DNA of 64,000 nucleotides, from NCBI RefSeq assembly GCF_000763905.1, contig NZ_JRKN01000002.1, positions 1-64,000 of the forward strand, read 5' to 3'. The notes below the pieces were generated by a model. It was given only the letters and a program-made list of their open reading frames with translations. It searched no databases and was not told the DNA's origin. A program made the translations under genes and the position numbers. Positions 9,879 to 20,252 of this stretch are shown piece after piece. How positions within the stretch are numbered: position 1 is the first letter of the stretch; every line of letters starts with the position of its first letter. Origin of the DNA: Paracoccus halophilus (lineage in GTDB: Bacteria > Pseudomonadota > Alphaproteobacteria > Rhodobacterales > Rhodobacteraceae).

Positions 9879-10265
9879 CTATTTCACGCGCGTCCATCGC
9901 TGGGTCTTGCAAAAGACCGCGACGCAGCCCGAGACGCTGAGCGTCTTGCCGTCGAGCTGCATTTTCGACTTGTAGGTCTTGTCGGCGCCCGGGTCCCAGA
10001 TCGTGCCGCCGGAGAACTTGCCGCCGCCCTCGTCGGTCATGTTCGCCACGATGTTCCTGCCGGTATTGGGCGAGGAGATTTCCTGCCCGGCGGAATCGAA
10101 GCTTTTCACCAGCCTCCCGCAATATCTGCCGCCGCAGTCATAGAACTGCACCATGCCGATATTGCCGTCGTCATTGGCCTGGGTCTGGAAGATGCCTTCG
10201 ATTCCCTGCGCCTGCGCGCCGGTCGCGGCAAGCATCAGTATCGCCGCCAGGATGTTGGTCTTCAT
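9879..10265 (-). CDS. DUF2147 domain secreted protein
   Basis: The 128-residue protein begins with a clear Sec signal peptide ([20 protein letters not shown], cleavage near residue 18-20). The DUF2147 fold follows, recognised by GIEGIFQTQ, a YCGRLV-like segment, the [14 protein letters not shown] stretch and the C-terminal [10 protein letters not shown]. It is probably a small periplasmic or envelope beta-barrel-like protein of unknown function. The start at 10265 has GGGGAGGGGA upstream; 14 further open codons before it lack a ribosome site. It lies inside the his locus on the opposite strand, so it is not part of that operon. Confidence 0.85.
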   Translation of the reverse strand: MKTNILAAILMLAATGAQAQGIEGIFQTQANDDGNIGMVQFYDCGGRYCGRLVKSFDSAGQEISSPNTGRNIVANMTDEGGGKFSGGTIWDPGADKTYKSKMQLDGKTLSVSGCVAVFCKTQRWTRVK

Positions 10266-10411
10266 GCTGTTTCCCCTCCCCGGGATTGCTCTTCCCGGGT
10301 GCATCATGCTGCCGCAGGTTCCCGCCGATCAAGCCTGACGTGGGGTCCGCGGGGCCTTTCGGATCGGTACGGGCTGTGGCAAAGGGGCGCGATGCCATCA
10401 GGAGAAACGCA

Positions 10412-11131
10412 ATGATCCTTTACCCCGCCATCGACCTCAAGGACGGCAATTGCGTGCGCCTGTTGCGCGGCGATATGGAGGCGGCGACGGTCTTCGGCAG
10501 CGATCCGGCGGCGCAGGCGCGGGCGTTTCAGGATGCCGGCGCCCAATGGCTGCATCTGGTCGATCTGAACGGGGCCTTCGCCGGCAAGCCGGTCAATGGC
10601 GCGGCGGTCGAAGCGATTCTGGCCGCGGTCGTGGTGCCGGCGCAGCTGGGCGGCGGCATTCGCGACATGGCCACCATCGAGGCCTGGCTGGAGCGCGGGC
10701 TGTCGCGCGTGATCCTGGGTACGGTGGCGGTCGAAGAGCCCGATCTGGTGCGCGAGGCGGCGATGGCCTTCCCCGGCAAGATCGCGGTCGGCATCGACGC
10801 CCGCAAGGGTCGCGTCGCGACCCGCGGCTGGGCCGAGGAGACCGATGTCACGGCTGTGGATCTGGCGCGGAGTTTCGAGGATGCCGGCGTGGCGGCGATC
10901 ATCTATACCGATATCGACCGCGACGGCGCCATGCAGGGGCCCAACATTCCCGCTACCGAAGCGCTGGCGCGGGCGGTGAACATCCCGGTCATCGCCTCGG
11001 GCGGGGTATCGTCCATGGATGATCTGAAGGCGCTGGCCCGCACCAGGGTGATTTCCGGCGTCATCTCGGGCCGCGCTCTTTATGATGGTGCGCTGGATCT
11101 GGCCGAGGCGCTGGAGGTGCTGAAAGGCTAG
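10412..11131 (+). CDS. hisA: phosphoribosylformimino-5-aminoimidazole carboxamide ribotide isomerase
   Basis: HisA performs the fourth step of histidine synthesis, an Amadori rearrangement of ProFAR. The 239-residue half-duplicated TIM barrel has the catalytic aspartates D8 (YPAIDLKDG) and D129 (VGIDARKG) and phosphate-binding glycines (QLGGGIR, ASGGVSS). The ATG at 10412 has AGGAGA 7 bases upstream. It is related to hisF, and the pair sits as usual in alphaproteobacteria. Confidence 0.97.
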   Translation: MILYPAIDLKDGNCVRLLRGDMEAATVFGSDPAAQARAFQDAGAQWLHLVDLNGAFAGKPVNGAAVEAILAAVVVPAQLGGGIRDMATIEAWLERGLSRVILGTVAVEEPDLVREAAMAFPGKIAVGIDARKGRVATRGWAEETDVTAVDLARSFEDAGVAAIIYTDIDRDGAMQGPNIPATEALARAVNIPVIASGGVSSMDDLKALARTRVISGVISGRALYDGALDLAEALEVLKG

Positions 11132-11173
11132 CCCTCGACGCGCGCCCCGGGCCCGGTCGGCCTGGGGCCGGGG

Positions 11174-11356
11174 TTACTTGGCGGGCACGAAAGCAGCCAG
11201 GTTCGCGAAGGATTTCGCGAGCAGATCGCTTGCCGCCTCCTTGGCATCCCGGGCGGCGCCCTTGGGGTTTGCAAGCGCGCTCAGCCCGGTGCTCAGCGCT
11301 TCGATACCGGCGGCAACTGCGTCAGGGCGGTTCTGGTCGTCGGCTTGGTGGGACAT
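11174..11356 (-). CDS. small protein of unknown function (60 aa)
   Basis: A short open frame on the strand opposite to his. AAAGGA precedes the ATG by 7 bases. The product is polar at the N-terminus ([14 protein letters not shown]) and then amphipathic and Ala-rich, ending [15 protein letters not shown]. No family is recognised. It fills most of the gap between hisA and hisF. The ribosome site and good fit to the gap favour a real gene, but a chance frame in GC-rich DNA is possible. Confidence 0.45.
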   Translation of the reverse strand: MSHQADDQNRPDAVAAGIEALSTGLSALANPKGAARDAKEAASDLLAKSFANLAAFVPAK

Positions 11357-11571
11357 CTCTCATTCCTTTGAATGGCGGGTTACTTCCTCCTGCCCCAGCA
11401 GATATGCCCTGCGGCGCGACACGACCAGAGGCCGGCATCGCAAGGGCGGTATGCCCCCCGCGCAACCCGGCACCGGCGGGCGGCCGGCGCCGGATCGTCC
11501 CGGGCAGGCTCTGGCCGTTCAGCGCATTTCGATCTAGAACGCCACGACCCGAGGAAAAAGGCCGCTCGCCC

Positions 11572-12333
11572 ATGCTCAAGACCCGCATCATTCCCTGTCT
11601 GGATGTCGCCGATGGCCGCGTGGTCAAGGGCGTGAATTTCGTCGATCTGGTGGATGCCGGCGATCCGGTCGAGGCGGCGCGCGCCTATGACGCCGCCGGC
11701 GCCGACGAGATCTGCTTTCTGGACATCCATGCCACGCATGAGAACCGCGGCACCATGTTCGATCTGGTCACCCGCACCGCCGAGGCCTGTTTCGTGCCGC
11801 TGACCGTGGGCGGCGGTGTGCGCAGCCATCACGACGTGCGCGCGCTGCTGCTGGCCGGCGCCGACAAGGTCAGCTTCAACTCGGCCGCCGTCGCCGACCC
11901 CGATGTGATCGCCGAGGCCGCCGACCGTTTCGGCAGCCAGTGCATCGTCTGCGCCATCGACGCCAAGACCGTGGCGCCGGGCCGCTGGGAGATCTTCACC
12001 CATGGCGGGCGCCGGCCCACCGGCATCGACGCGGTGGAATTCGCCCGCACCGTCGCCGCCAGGGGCGCGGGCGAGATCCTGCTGACCAGCATGGACCGCG
12101 ACGGCACGAAATCGGGCTATAACCTGCCCCTGACCCGCGCCATCGCCGATGCCGTGGACGTGCCGGTGATCGCCTCGGGCGGGGTCGGCACGCTGGAGCA
12201 TCTGGCCGAGGGCGTGCTGGAAGGGCATGCCTCGGCGGTGCTGGCCGCCTCGATCTTTCATTTCGGTACGTTTTCCATCCGCGAGGCCAAGGAATACATG
12301 GCCACAGCGGGCATCCCGGTGAGGTTGACATGA
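11572..12333 (+). CDS. hisF: imidazole glycerol phosphate synthase cyclase subunit
   Basis: HisF uses ammonia from HisH to make imidazole glycerol phosphate and AICAR. The 253-residue TIM barrel has the catalytic D11 (IIPCLDV) and D130 (CAIDAKT), the VGGGVR loop and the C-terminal ASGGVG phosphate site. The stop overlaps the hisE start (ATGA), so the two are coupled. Confidence 0.98.
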   Translation: MLKTRIIPCLDVADGRVVKGVNFVDLVDAGDPVEAARAYDAAGADEICFLDIHATHENRGTMFDLVTRTAEACFVPLTVGGGVRSHHDVRALLLAGADKVSFNSAAVADPDVIAEAADRFGSQCIVCAIDAKTVAPGRWEIFTHGGRRPTGIDAVEFARTVAARGAGEILLTSMDRDGTKSGYNLPLTRAIADAVDVPVIASGGVGTLEHLAEGVLEGHASAVLAASIFHFGTFSIREAKEYMATAGIPVRLT

Positions 12334-12656
12334 CTGCCCTGCCCCAGACCGCGCTGCAACGGCTCGCCGCCACCATCGAGACCCGCAGGAGCGCCGATCC
12401 CGAAACCAGCTGGACCGCGAAACTGCTGTCGAAGGGCCCTGAGAAATGCGCCGAGAAATTCGGCGAGGAGGCCATCGAGGCGATCATCGAAGCGGTCAAG
12501 GGGGATCGCGACAAGTTGGTCCGCGAGGCCGCGGATACGGTTTACCACCTGCTGGTGATGCTGGCCGCGCGGGATCTGACGCTCGCCGATGTCGAGGCGG
12601 AACTGGACCGGCGCGACGGGCGCTCGGGCATCGAGGAGAAGGCGGCGCGGGAATAG
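12330..12656 (+). CDS. hisE: phosphoribosyl-ATP pyrophosphatase
   Basis: HisE hydrolyses phosphoribosyl-ATP to phosphoribosyl-AMP and pyrophosphate, the second step of histidine synthesis. The 108-residue helical MazG-fold protein carries the metal-binding pattern [18 protein letters not shown] and the downstream [12 protein letters not shown] segment. It is stand-alone (not fused to HisI). The 3' end is 10 bp from the convergent ABC permease gene with no clear terminator between them. Confidence 0.96.
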   Translation: MTALPQTALQRLAATIETRRSADPETSWTAKLLSKGPEKCAEKFGEEAIEAIIEAVKGDRDKLVREAADTVYHLLVMLAARDLTLADVEAELDRRDGRSGIEEKAARE

Positions 12657-12666
12657 CCCGCGCGGC

Positions 12667-13545
12667 CTATTCCTTGACCGCCCCGGTCATCGACGAGACG
12701 TAGTAATCCACGAAGAAGGAATAGAGGATCACCACCGGCAGCGATCCCAGCAGCGCCCCCGACATCAGCGCGCCCCATTCATAGATGTCGCCGCGCACCA
12801 GCTCGGTCAGCACGCCCACGGGCACGGTCTTGTTTTCCGAGCTGGAGATGAAGGTCAGCGCATAGATGAATTCGTTCCAGGACAGCGTAAAGGCGAAAAT
12901 CCCGGCCGAGATCAGCCCCGGCACCGCCAGCGGCAGCACCACCTTGGTCAGGATCTGCCAGCGACTTGCGCCATCGACCAGCGCCGATTCCTCAAGCTCA
13001 TAAGGGATCGAGCGGAAATAGCCCATCAAGAGCCAGGTGCAGAACGGGATCAGGAAGGTCGGATAGGTCAGGATCAAGGCCAGCCGGCTGTCGAAGATGC
13101 CGACCTGAAAGACGATATAGGCCAGCGGGATGAACAGGATCGAAGGCGGCACCAGATAGGCCAGGAATATCAGCAGCCCGGTGATCCGCGCGCCGCGAAA
13201 ACGCAGCCGCTCGATCGCATAGGCCGCCAGCACCGAGGCGAACAGCGCGATCACCGTCGAGGCGACCGAGACGATCACCGTGTTCCACATCCATGCCGGA
13301 TATGAGGTCTCGAACAGCAGGAATTTCATATGCTCCAGCGTCGGGCCGATCACCCAGAACGGGCTGAAATTGTCGTAATCGGTCAGCTGGTTGTCGGGCT
13401 TCACCGCCGTGATCGCCATCCAGTAGAACGGAAACAGCAGCACGAAGACGAACACCGCCAGCGGCAGGTAGACGACCAGAATGCGGCGCGGCAGCGTCTC
13501 GAACTGCTCCAGCGGGGCGGAATTGTCTGTGGTCCTGTCGGCCAT
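12667..13545 (-). CDS. sugar-type ABC transporter permease (MalG/UgpE-like)
   Basis: This inner-membrane subunit of the importer has 292 residues and about six membrane segments. The EAA cytoplasmic loop is visible as ELEESALVDGASRWQILTKVVLPLAVPGL (about 190-220), which contacts the ATPase. The ATG at 13545 follows GGGAGAGGG. The frame extends upstream but that part lies inside the neighbouring permease gene. It is the last gene of a four-gene minus-strand operon (ATPase, binding protein, two permeases). Confidence 0.93.
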   Translation of the reverse strand: MADRTTDNSAPLEQFETLPRRILVVYLPLAVFVFVLLFPFYWMAITAVKPDNQLTDYDNFSPFWVIGPTLEHMKFLLFETSYPAWMWNTVIVSVASTVIALFASVLAAYAIERLRFRGARITGLLIFLAYLVPPSILFIPLAYIVFQVGIFDSRLALILTYPTFLIPFCTWLLMGYFRSIPYELEESALVDGASRWQILTKVVLPLAVPGLISAGIFAFTLSWNEFIYALTFISSSENKTVPVGVLTELVRGDIYEWGALMSGALLGSLPVVILYSFFVDYYVSSMTGAVKE

Positions 13546-13556
13546 GGTCCCTCTCC

Positions 13557-14516
13557 CTAATCCTGACCCTGCTGCCACCTGCGGCGCTGCAGGCCGAAGA
13601 AGCTGAACAGGATCGCCGCCAGCAGAAAGGGGATCATCGCGACCGCGATGGCCGCGCCCTCGCCCAGCTGGCCGCCGGGAATGGCGCGCTGGAAGGACAG
13701 CGTGGCCATCAGATGGGTGGCGTTCACCGGCCCGCCACGGGTCAGCACATAGATCAGCTGGAAATCGGTAAAGGTGAACAGCACGCTGAAGGTCATCACC
13801 ACGGCGATGATCGGCGTCAGCAGCGGCAGCGTGACCTTGGTGAAACGCTGCCAGGGCGTCGCGCCGTCGATGGCGGCGGCCTCGTTCAGGGATTGCGGGA
13901 TGGTCTGCAACCCGGCCAGCAGCGAAATCGCGACAAAGGGAATGCCGCGCCAGACATTGGCCGCGATCACCGACCAGCGCGCATTCCAGGTATCGCCCAG
14001 GAAATTGATCGGCTGGTCGATCAGCCCCATCTGCATCAGCGACCATGAAATGATCGAGAACTGGCTGTCGAAGATCCACCAGAAGGCCATGGCCGACAGC
14101 ACCGTGGGCACCACCCAGGGCAGCAGGATGACAGCGCGAAAGAAATTCTTGAACGGCAGGTGCCGGTTCAGGATCAGCGCCAGCCACAGCCCCAGCCCGA
14201 ACTTCGCGACCGAGGCGACCACGGTGTAAAGCATGGTGTTGAAGACCGACAGCCAGAAGACCGGGTCATCGAACAGCCAGGCATAGTTTTCCAGCCCGAC
14301 AAAGACGCCCTCGCGGCCGATCCTGGTATCGGTAAAGCCCAGCCAGACGCCCAGGCCCAGCGGATAGGTCAGAAAGAACAGCAGCACTGCCGCCGCCGGC
14401 AGCATGAACAGAAAGCCCAACCCGTTGCGGCTTTCCGACAGGCGGGAAAACCAGCCCCTGCGGCGCGGCGGATCGTCCTGCGCCGGGGCGGAGCTGGCCT
14501 GATCGGGTCCGGTCAT
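13557..14516 (-). CDS. sugar-type ABC transporter permease (MalF/UgpA-like)
   Basis: This second permease of the importer has 319 residues. A cytoplasmic, Arg-rich N-terminus of about 35 residues precedes six membrane segments. The EAA loop reads SLNEAAAIDGATPWQRFTKVTLPLLTPII near residues 215-245. The gap to the next permease is only 11 bp. The starting ATG is preceded by GGAAAGGACGCAGC, giving an acceptable ribosome site. Confidence 0.93.
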   Translation of the reverse strand: MTGPDQASSAPAQDDPPRRRGWFSRLSESRNGLGFLFMLPAAAVLLFFLTYPLGLGVWLGFTDTRIGREGVFVGLENYAWLFDDPVFWLSVFNTMLYTVVASVAKFGLGLWLALILNRHLPFKNFFRAVILLPWVVPTVLSAMAFWWIFDSQFSIISWSLMQMGLIDQPINFLGDTWNARWSVIAANVWRGIPFVAISLLAGLQTIPQSLNEAAAIDGATPWQRFTKVTLPLLTPIIAVVMTFSVLFTFTDFQLIYVLTRGGPVNATHLMATLSFQRAIPGGQLGEGAAIAVAMIPFLLAAILFSFFGLQRRRWQQGQD

Positions 14517-14602
14517 GCTGCGTCCTTTCCGTAGATGGGCCGGTTGCGGCCGGTTTCGCTTGGCCGGCCCGGGCGGCGACTGGCCGCCCGGGCCGCACCG
14601 GA

Positions 14603-15916
14603 TCAGCGGTAATAGCGCTGCAGGCGCCGCTCGGCATTGCTGATGGCTTCCTCGGGCGAGCGCTGCCCGGTCACGGCTTCGGCGAACATGTCGACCAGCA
14701 CGTAATCGGCCATCGCCCCCGCCGAGGCCGGCCCCAGCGGCCCGGCAAAGCCGTTCACGCGCAGCGATTCCGAGGCGCGCGAATAGGGCACGTGGATCGG
14801 GTTCGAGGTCCAGACCGGATTGGCCGCAAATTCCTTGAGCGCCTGACAGCAATAGGCGCTGGCGGCCTCGATCCAGCGGTTCATGTTGTCGGACTGGTAC
14901 ATGAACTCGATATAGGCCTTGGCGGCGTTGGGGAACTTGCAGTGGTTGAAGATCGACAGGGTCGAGGTCTGGTGCAGTTCGACCGATTTCCCGACCGGCC
15001 CGATGGGCAGGTTGGTGGTGCGGATATCGTCTGCCAGCTCCTTCATCGCCGGGTCGTTGATCGCGGCATAATAAAGCGACACGCCATTGGCGGTCAGCGA
15101 CACCTCGCCGGCCAGGAAGGCGCGGTTGTTGTTGATGTCCAGCCAGCTTTCCGTGCCGGGGATAAAGGTGTCGTACAGTGCCTTGGCATAGGCGATGGCG
15201 GCCAGCGTCTCGGGGCTGTTGATCACCACCTCGCCCGCCTCGTTCACGGTCATGCCGCCATGCGACCACAAGAGCCAATGGGCATAGTTGTTGCCGTCGC
15301 CCACCGCCTTGCCATGCGGGAATCCCGCCGGCGTCCCCTTTTCCTTGAGCGCCTGGCACAGTTTCAGGAAGCCGTCCGTATCGGTCGGGAACTCATCGAA
15401 ACCGGCGGCCTTCATGTGGCTGTCGCGATAGCAGATGGCGTTGCCGATGGCGCAAAGCGGCGCCGCCACCCATTTGCCATCCTGCGAGCCATAAGCTGCC
15501 AGCCCGTCATACCAGCCGCCATGCGCCTCGCCCAGCTGGGTGCAAAGGTCGGTCACATCGACCAGCTTGTCGGGATACTGGAACGGGTCGTCGAACCAGC
15601 TCATCACCATGTCGGGGCCCGAGCCCACATTGGCGGCGACGGCGGCCTTGGGGCGAACATCCTCCCAGCTTTCCTGGTCGATGGTGACCTTGACCCCGGT
15701 CGCCTCGGTAAAGGCGGCGGTATTGGCGTTCCAGGCGTCCTCCTCGCCCTTGACGAAGGGCACCCAACGCAGCAGGCGCAGCTCGGCGCCCTCTTCGGGG
15801 GTGAACATGGGCGCGCCTTGCGCCAGCGCGCGGCCGGCGCGGAACGGGCCGGCAAGCGCGCCCGCCGCGGCCAGCGCGGCGCTGCCTTGCAACAGCTTCC
15901 TGCGGTCAATGGTCAT
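14603..15916 (-). CDS. ABC transporter extracellular solute-binding protein, family 1
   Basis: The periplasmic binding protein of the importer has 437 residues. The signal peptide starts TIDRRKLLQGSAALAAAG, with a twin-arginine pattern, so Tat export is likely. Cleavage is expected after RALAQG near residue 33. The mature part has the cluster-1 layout (VTIDQESWEDVRPK, then SGPDMVMSWFDDPFQYPDK). Multiple Trp and Tyr residues fit carbohydrate stacking. The substrate cannot be told. The location beside an acid-sugar island suggests a sugar or polyol. Confidence 0.92.
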   Translation of the reverse strand: MTIDRRKLLQGSAALAAAGALAGPFRAGRALAQGAPMFTPEEGAELRLLRWVPFVKGEEDAWNANTAAFTEATGVKVTIDQESWEDVRPKAAVAANVGSGPDMVMSWFDDPFQYPDKLVDVTDLCTQLGEAHGGWYDGLAAYGSQDGKWVAAPLCAIGNAICYRDSHMKAAGFDEFPTDTDGFLKLCQALKEKGTPAGFPHGKAVGDGNNYAHWLLWSHGGMTVNEAGEVVINSPETLAAIAYAKALYDTFIPGTESWLDINNNRAFLAGEVSLTANGVSLYYAAINDPAMKELADDIRTTNLPIGPVGKSVELHQTSTLSIFNHCKFPNAAKAYIEFMYQSDNMNRWIEAASAYCCQALKEFAANPVWTSNPIHVPYSRASESLRVNGFAGPLGPASAGAMADYVLVDMFAEAVTGQRSPEEAISNAERRLQRYYR

Positions 15917-16005
15917 GGGTCATTCCTCCCTTGGTGCAATGGACGATCTGCGTCGTCCGATGGTGACGTCCCGCCGCGCCTCCCACGCGGTGGCGGAACG
16001 GGGCT

Positions 16006-17064
<1,059 letters not shown>

Positions 17065-17176
17065 TTCCGCCCCTTTCGACAGGTATCCATTAGCGGATGC
17101 TATGCGGCAAAGCTTCGCATGAGCAAGTAATATTTCATCAATCTACGGAGGCGGGATCAGGTCAATGTTTCAATTG

Positions 17177-17192
17177 ACAATGTATACATTGT
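17177..17192. promoter_or_regulatory. operator A, perfect 16-bp palindrome ACAATGTATACATTGT
   Basis: It sits 42 bp upstream of tctC, in the region shared with the divergent ABC operon, and overlaps a TTGACA box at 17174-17179. The core ATGTATACAT recurs upstream of denD. The shape and symmetry fit a GntR/FCD repressor site; the regulator encoded next to denD is the best candidate. Confidence 0.75.
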
Positions 17193-17234
17193 GACAAACA
17201 GTGATCGCGGGAAAATCACCAGGGGGGAGTATTG

Positions 17235-18269
17235 ATGAACGGTAAGAACGCGGAAACCGGCCGCAGCCGGCAGATCGGACGGCGCATGGCGCTGGCCGGG
17301 GTCGCGGTTGCGGCAGCCGGGGCATTGGGCATGCTGCCCGGGTCTTTTGCCGCCGGTCAGGCGCTGGCCGAATATCCCGAACGGCCCATCGAGATGATCG
17401 TGCCATGGGGCGCGGGCGGCGGCACCGATGCCGTGGGCCGCATCTTCGCCCAGATCCTGCAAGAGAATCTGGGCCAGCCGGTCAATGTCGTGAACCGCAC
17501 CGGCGGCTCGGGCGTCGTCGGCCATACCGCCATCGCGCGGGCCAAGCCCGACGGCTATACCCTGGGCGTGATGACGATCGAAATCGACATGATGCACTGG
17601 CAGGGCCTGACCGACCTGACCTATGCGGATTTCGACATCCTCGGCATGGTCAATGCCGATCCGGGCGGGCTGATGGTGGCCTCGGACGGCGAATGGCAGG
17701 ACGCGGCGGCGCTGCGCGACGCGATCAAGGCGGCCGAGCCGGGCAGCTTCAAGGCCTCCGGCACGGGTCAGGGCGGCATCTGGCACCTGAACCTGCTGGG
17801 CTGGCTGATGTCCGAGGAAATCCCCGTCGATGCCGTGACCTGGGTGCCCAGCGAAGGCTCGGTCGCGGGGCTGACCGACATGGTCGCGGGCGGCGTGCAT
17901 CTGGTGCCATCGTCCCTGGCCGAGGGTCGCGCCCTGATCGAGGCGGGCCGGGTCAGCGCGCTGGCCAGCATGTCGGACGAACGCCAGGAGATGTTCCCCG
18001 ACACGCCCACCATCGCCGAGGCCACCGGCTCGGACTGGAAACTGTCGGTCTGGCGCACCATCGTCGTGCCCAAGGGCCTGCCCGAGGATGTGCGCGCGAA
18101 ACTGGCCGATGCGGTCAGGGCCGCCTATGAAAGCCCGACCTATCAGGACTTCATGAAGGAACGCGGCTTCGGCCTGCGCTGGATGGGCCCGGACGAAGCC
18201 ACCGCACAGGTCGCCGAAGACGATGCCAACCTTGGCGCGGTGATGAAAGAAGCGGGTCTGGCCAGGTGA
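17235..18269 (+). CDS. tctC: tripartite tricarboxylate-type transporter binding protein TctC
   Basis: The periplasmic ligand-binding subunit for a carboxylate has 344 residues. The signal peptide contains GRRMALAG, a twin-arginine-like pattern, with cleavage near AGQALA (about residue 39). The Bug-family fold follows: YPERPIEMIVPWGAGGGTDAVGR and VNRTGGSGVVGHTAIARAKPDGYTLG. The ATG at 17235 follows GGGGGGAG. The gene heads tctC-tctB-tctA-ltnD-otnK, so the ligand is probably a four-carbon aldonate such as L-threonate or D-erythronate (inference). Confidence 0.93.
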   Translation: MNGKNAETGRSRQIGRRMALAGVAVAAAGALGMLPGSFAAGQALAEYPERPIEMIVPWGAGGGTDAVGRIFAQILQENLGQPVNVVNRTGGSGVVGHTAIARAKPDGYTLGVMTIEIDMMHWQGLTDLTYADFDILGMVNADPGGLMVASDGEWQDAAALRDAIKAAEPGSFKASGTGQGGIWHLNLLGWLMSEEIPVDAVTWVPSEGSVAGLTDMVAGGVHLVPSSLAEGRALIEAGRVSALASMSDERQEMFPDTPTIAEATGSDWKLSVWRTIVVPKGLPEDVRAKLADAVRAAYESPTYQDFMKERGFGLRWMGPDEATAQVAEDDANLGAVMKEAGLAR

Positions 18270-18760
18270 GCCAGCCGCATCAGGCCCGGGAAATCGGGCT
18301 GGGCACCGTCTCGATCCTGATCGGGGCGGCGCTGATCGTCGGGTCGCGCGATCTGGGCGCGATCCCCGGGCAGGATTACGGCGCGGACACCCTGCCCCTG
18401 CTGATCGCGGGCCTGTCCATCGCGGTGGGCATCGCCATGCTGGTCAGGGCGCTGCGCGCCGGCCCTGTTCGCGCCGATGCGACGCCCGGGGACAATCCCG
18501 GCTGGGTCCGCGACCGGCGCGCATGGCTGCGGCTGGCGGCCGGGCTGGCGCTGGTTCTCGCCTATGCGCTGATCTCGCCCGTCGCCGGCTTTGTCATCGC
18601 GGGCCTTGTCGTGGTGGCCGGCCTTGCCCTGCTGATGGGGGTACGGCCGCTGCCTGCGCTGATCCTTGGCATCGTTGCGGCGCTGGCGCTGCGCTATGCC
18701 TTTGCCGATATCCTGCTGGTGCCGCTGCCGCGCATCTCGCTGCCCGGGTTCGGAGGCTGA
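18266..18760 (+). CDS. tctB: tripartite tricarboxylate-type transporter small membrane subunit TctB
   Basis: The protein has 164 residues with four predicted membrane segments (around 15-35, 45-62, 88-106 and a split C-terminal pair near 110-150), typical of the DUF1468 subunit. The start is a GTG whose last two bases form part of the tctC stop, so translation is coupled. It serves with TctA as the membrane part of the carrier. Confidence 0.9.
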   Translation: MSQPHQAREIGLGTVSILIGAALIVGSRDLGAIPGQDYGADTLPLLIAGLSIAVGIAMLVRALRAGPVRADATPGDNPGWVRDRRAWLRLAAGLALVLAYALISPVAGFVIAGLVVVAGLALLMGVRPLPALILGIVAALALRYAFADILLVPLPRISLPGFGG

Positions 18761-18761
18761 G

Positions 18762-20252
18762 ATGGTCCTGTCCCAGGCGCTGCAACTGGTGATGACGCCC
18801 GAGGTGATCCTGACCATGATCGCCTCGGGCGCGTTCGGCATGTTCCTGGGCGCCATGCCCGGGCTGACCGCGACCATGGCGACCGCGCTGCTGGTCCCGA
18901 TCACCTTCTTCATGGAGCCGGTCCCGGCCATCGCGGCCATCGTCACCGCCGCCGCCATGGCGATCTTTGCCGGCGACCTGCCCGCTGCGCTCCTGCGCAT
19001 TCCCGGCACCCCCGCCAGCGCCGCCTATACCGAGGACGCCTGGCGGCTGACCCGGGGCGGCCGGGCGGGCGAGGCGCTTGGCGCGCTGCTGGTGTTTTCG
19101 GCCATCGGCGGCACGCTGGGCACCGTCGCGCTGATCCTCGCCGCGCCCGCGCTGGCCGAGGTGGCGCTGAAATTTTCCTCGTTCGAGTATTTCTGGCTGG
19201 TGGTGATGGGGCTTTCATGCGCCATCTTCGTCTCGCCCGGCTCCAGCCTGAAAAGCATGCTGTCGCTGGTGATCGGGCTAACCGCGGCCAGCATCGGCTT
19301 CGACAATCCGGCGGGCCAGCCGCGTTTCACCTTTGGCAATGTCGATCTGATGGCGGGGATACCCTTCATCTGCGCGATGATCGGGCTTTTCGCCGCGGCC
19401 GAGGTGTTCCGCGCAATCATCCGCCCCGCCCAGGCGCGGCGGGCCGAGCGCGCCGATAGCAGCCGCATCTTTGCCCGCCAGTGGCAGAACATCCGCCGCT
19501 ATCCCCGGCAGATGCTGCGCGGCAGCGTCCTCGGCACGATCATCGGCGCGCTGCCCGGCGCCGGCGCCGATATCGCCGCCTGGATCAGCTATGCGATATC
19601 GAAACGCTTCTCGCGCGAGCCGCAGAAATTCGGCACCGGCCATGTCGAGGGGCTGGTCGAGGCCGGTTCCTCGAACAATGCCGCCGTCTCGGGCGCCTGG
19701 ATCCCGGCGCTGGTCTTTGGCATCCCCGGCGATTCCATCACCGCCATCGTCATCGGCGTGCTGTATATCAAGGGCATGAACCCCGGCCCGACCGTGTTCC
19801 TGATGCAGCCGCAGCTGATCTATGCGCTGTTCATCGTGTTCCTGCTGGCGAACCTGATCATGCTGCCGCTGGGCTGGATCGCGATCAAGCTGGGCGCGCG
19901 GCTGCTGGCGGTGCCGCAGAACGTGCTGATGCCGCTGATCATGCTGTCCTGCATCGTCGGCGCATTCGCCATCACCAATTCGCTTTACGGGGTCTGGGTG
20001 ATGCTGGTCTTTGGCGTCATCGGCTTTGCCATGGAGGAATGCGAGGTGCCCATTGCGCCGGCCATCCTGGGCCTCGTGCTGGGGCCGATGCTGGAAAAGA
20101 ATTTCGTCACCTCGATGATCAAGGCGGACGGCGATCTGCTGGCATTCTTCGACCGCCCGATTGCGGCGGTTCTCGGGGTGCTGACGATCCTGTTCTGGCT
20201 CTCGCCGCTGATCCGCGCGATGATCGGCCGCGGAAAGGCAGGTAGGGCATGA
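18762..20252 (+). CDS. tctA: tripartite tricarboxylate-type transporter large membrane subunit TctA
   Basis: The main transport subunit has 496 residues and about 11-12 membrane segments. The family motif near the N-terminus (GMFLGAMPGLTATMATALLVPITF) and the second repeat copy (GSVLGTIIGALPGAGADIAAWISYA) are both present. The ATG at 18762 is 1 bp after the tctB stop; an upstream extension of the frame lies inside tctB. The stop overlaps the ltnD start (ATGA). Confidence 0.95.
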   Translation: MVLSQALQLVMTPEVILTMIASGAFGMFLGAMPGLTATMATALLVPITFFMEPVPAIAAIVTAAAMAIFAGDLPAALLRIPGTPASAAYTEDAWRLTRGGRAGEALGALLVFSAIGGTLGTVALILAAPALAEVALKFSSFEYFWLVVMGLSCAIFVSPGSSLKSMLSLVIGLTAASIGFDNPAGQPRFTFGNVDLMAGIPFICAMIGLFAAAEVFRAIIRPAQARRAERADSSRIFARQWQNIRRYPRQMLRGSVLGTIIGALPGAGADIAAWISYAISKRFSREPQKFGTGHVEGLVEAGSSNNAAVSGAWIPALVFGIPGDSITAIVIGVLYIKGMNPGPTVFLMQPQLIYALFIVFLLANLIMLPLGWIAIKLGARLLAVPQNVLMPLIMLSCIVGAFAITNSLYGVWVMLVFGVIGFAMEECEVPIAPAILGLVLGPMLEKNFVTSMIKADGDLLAFFDRPIAAVLGVLTILFWLSPLIRAMIGRGKAGRA

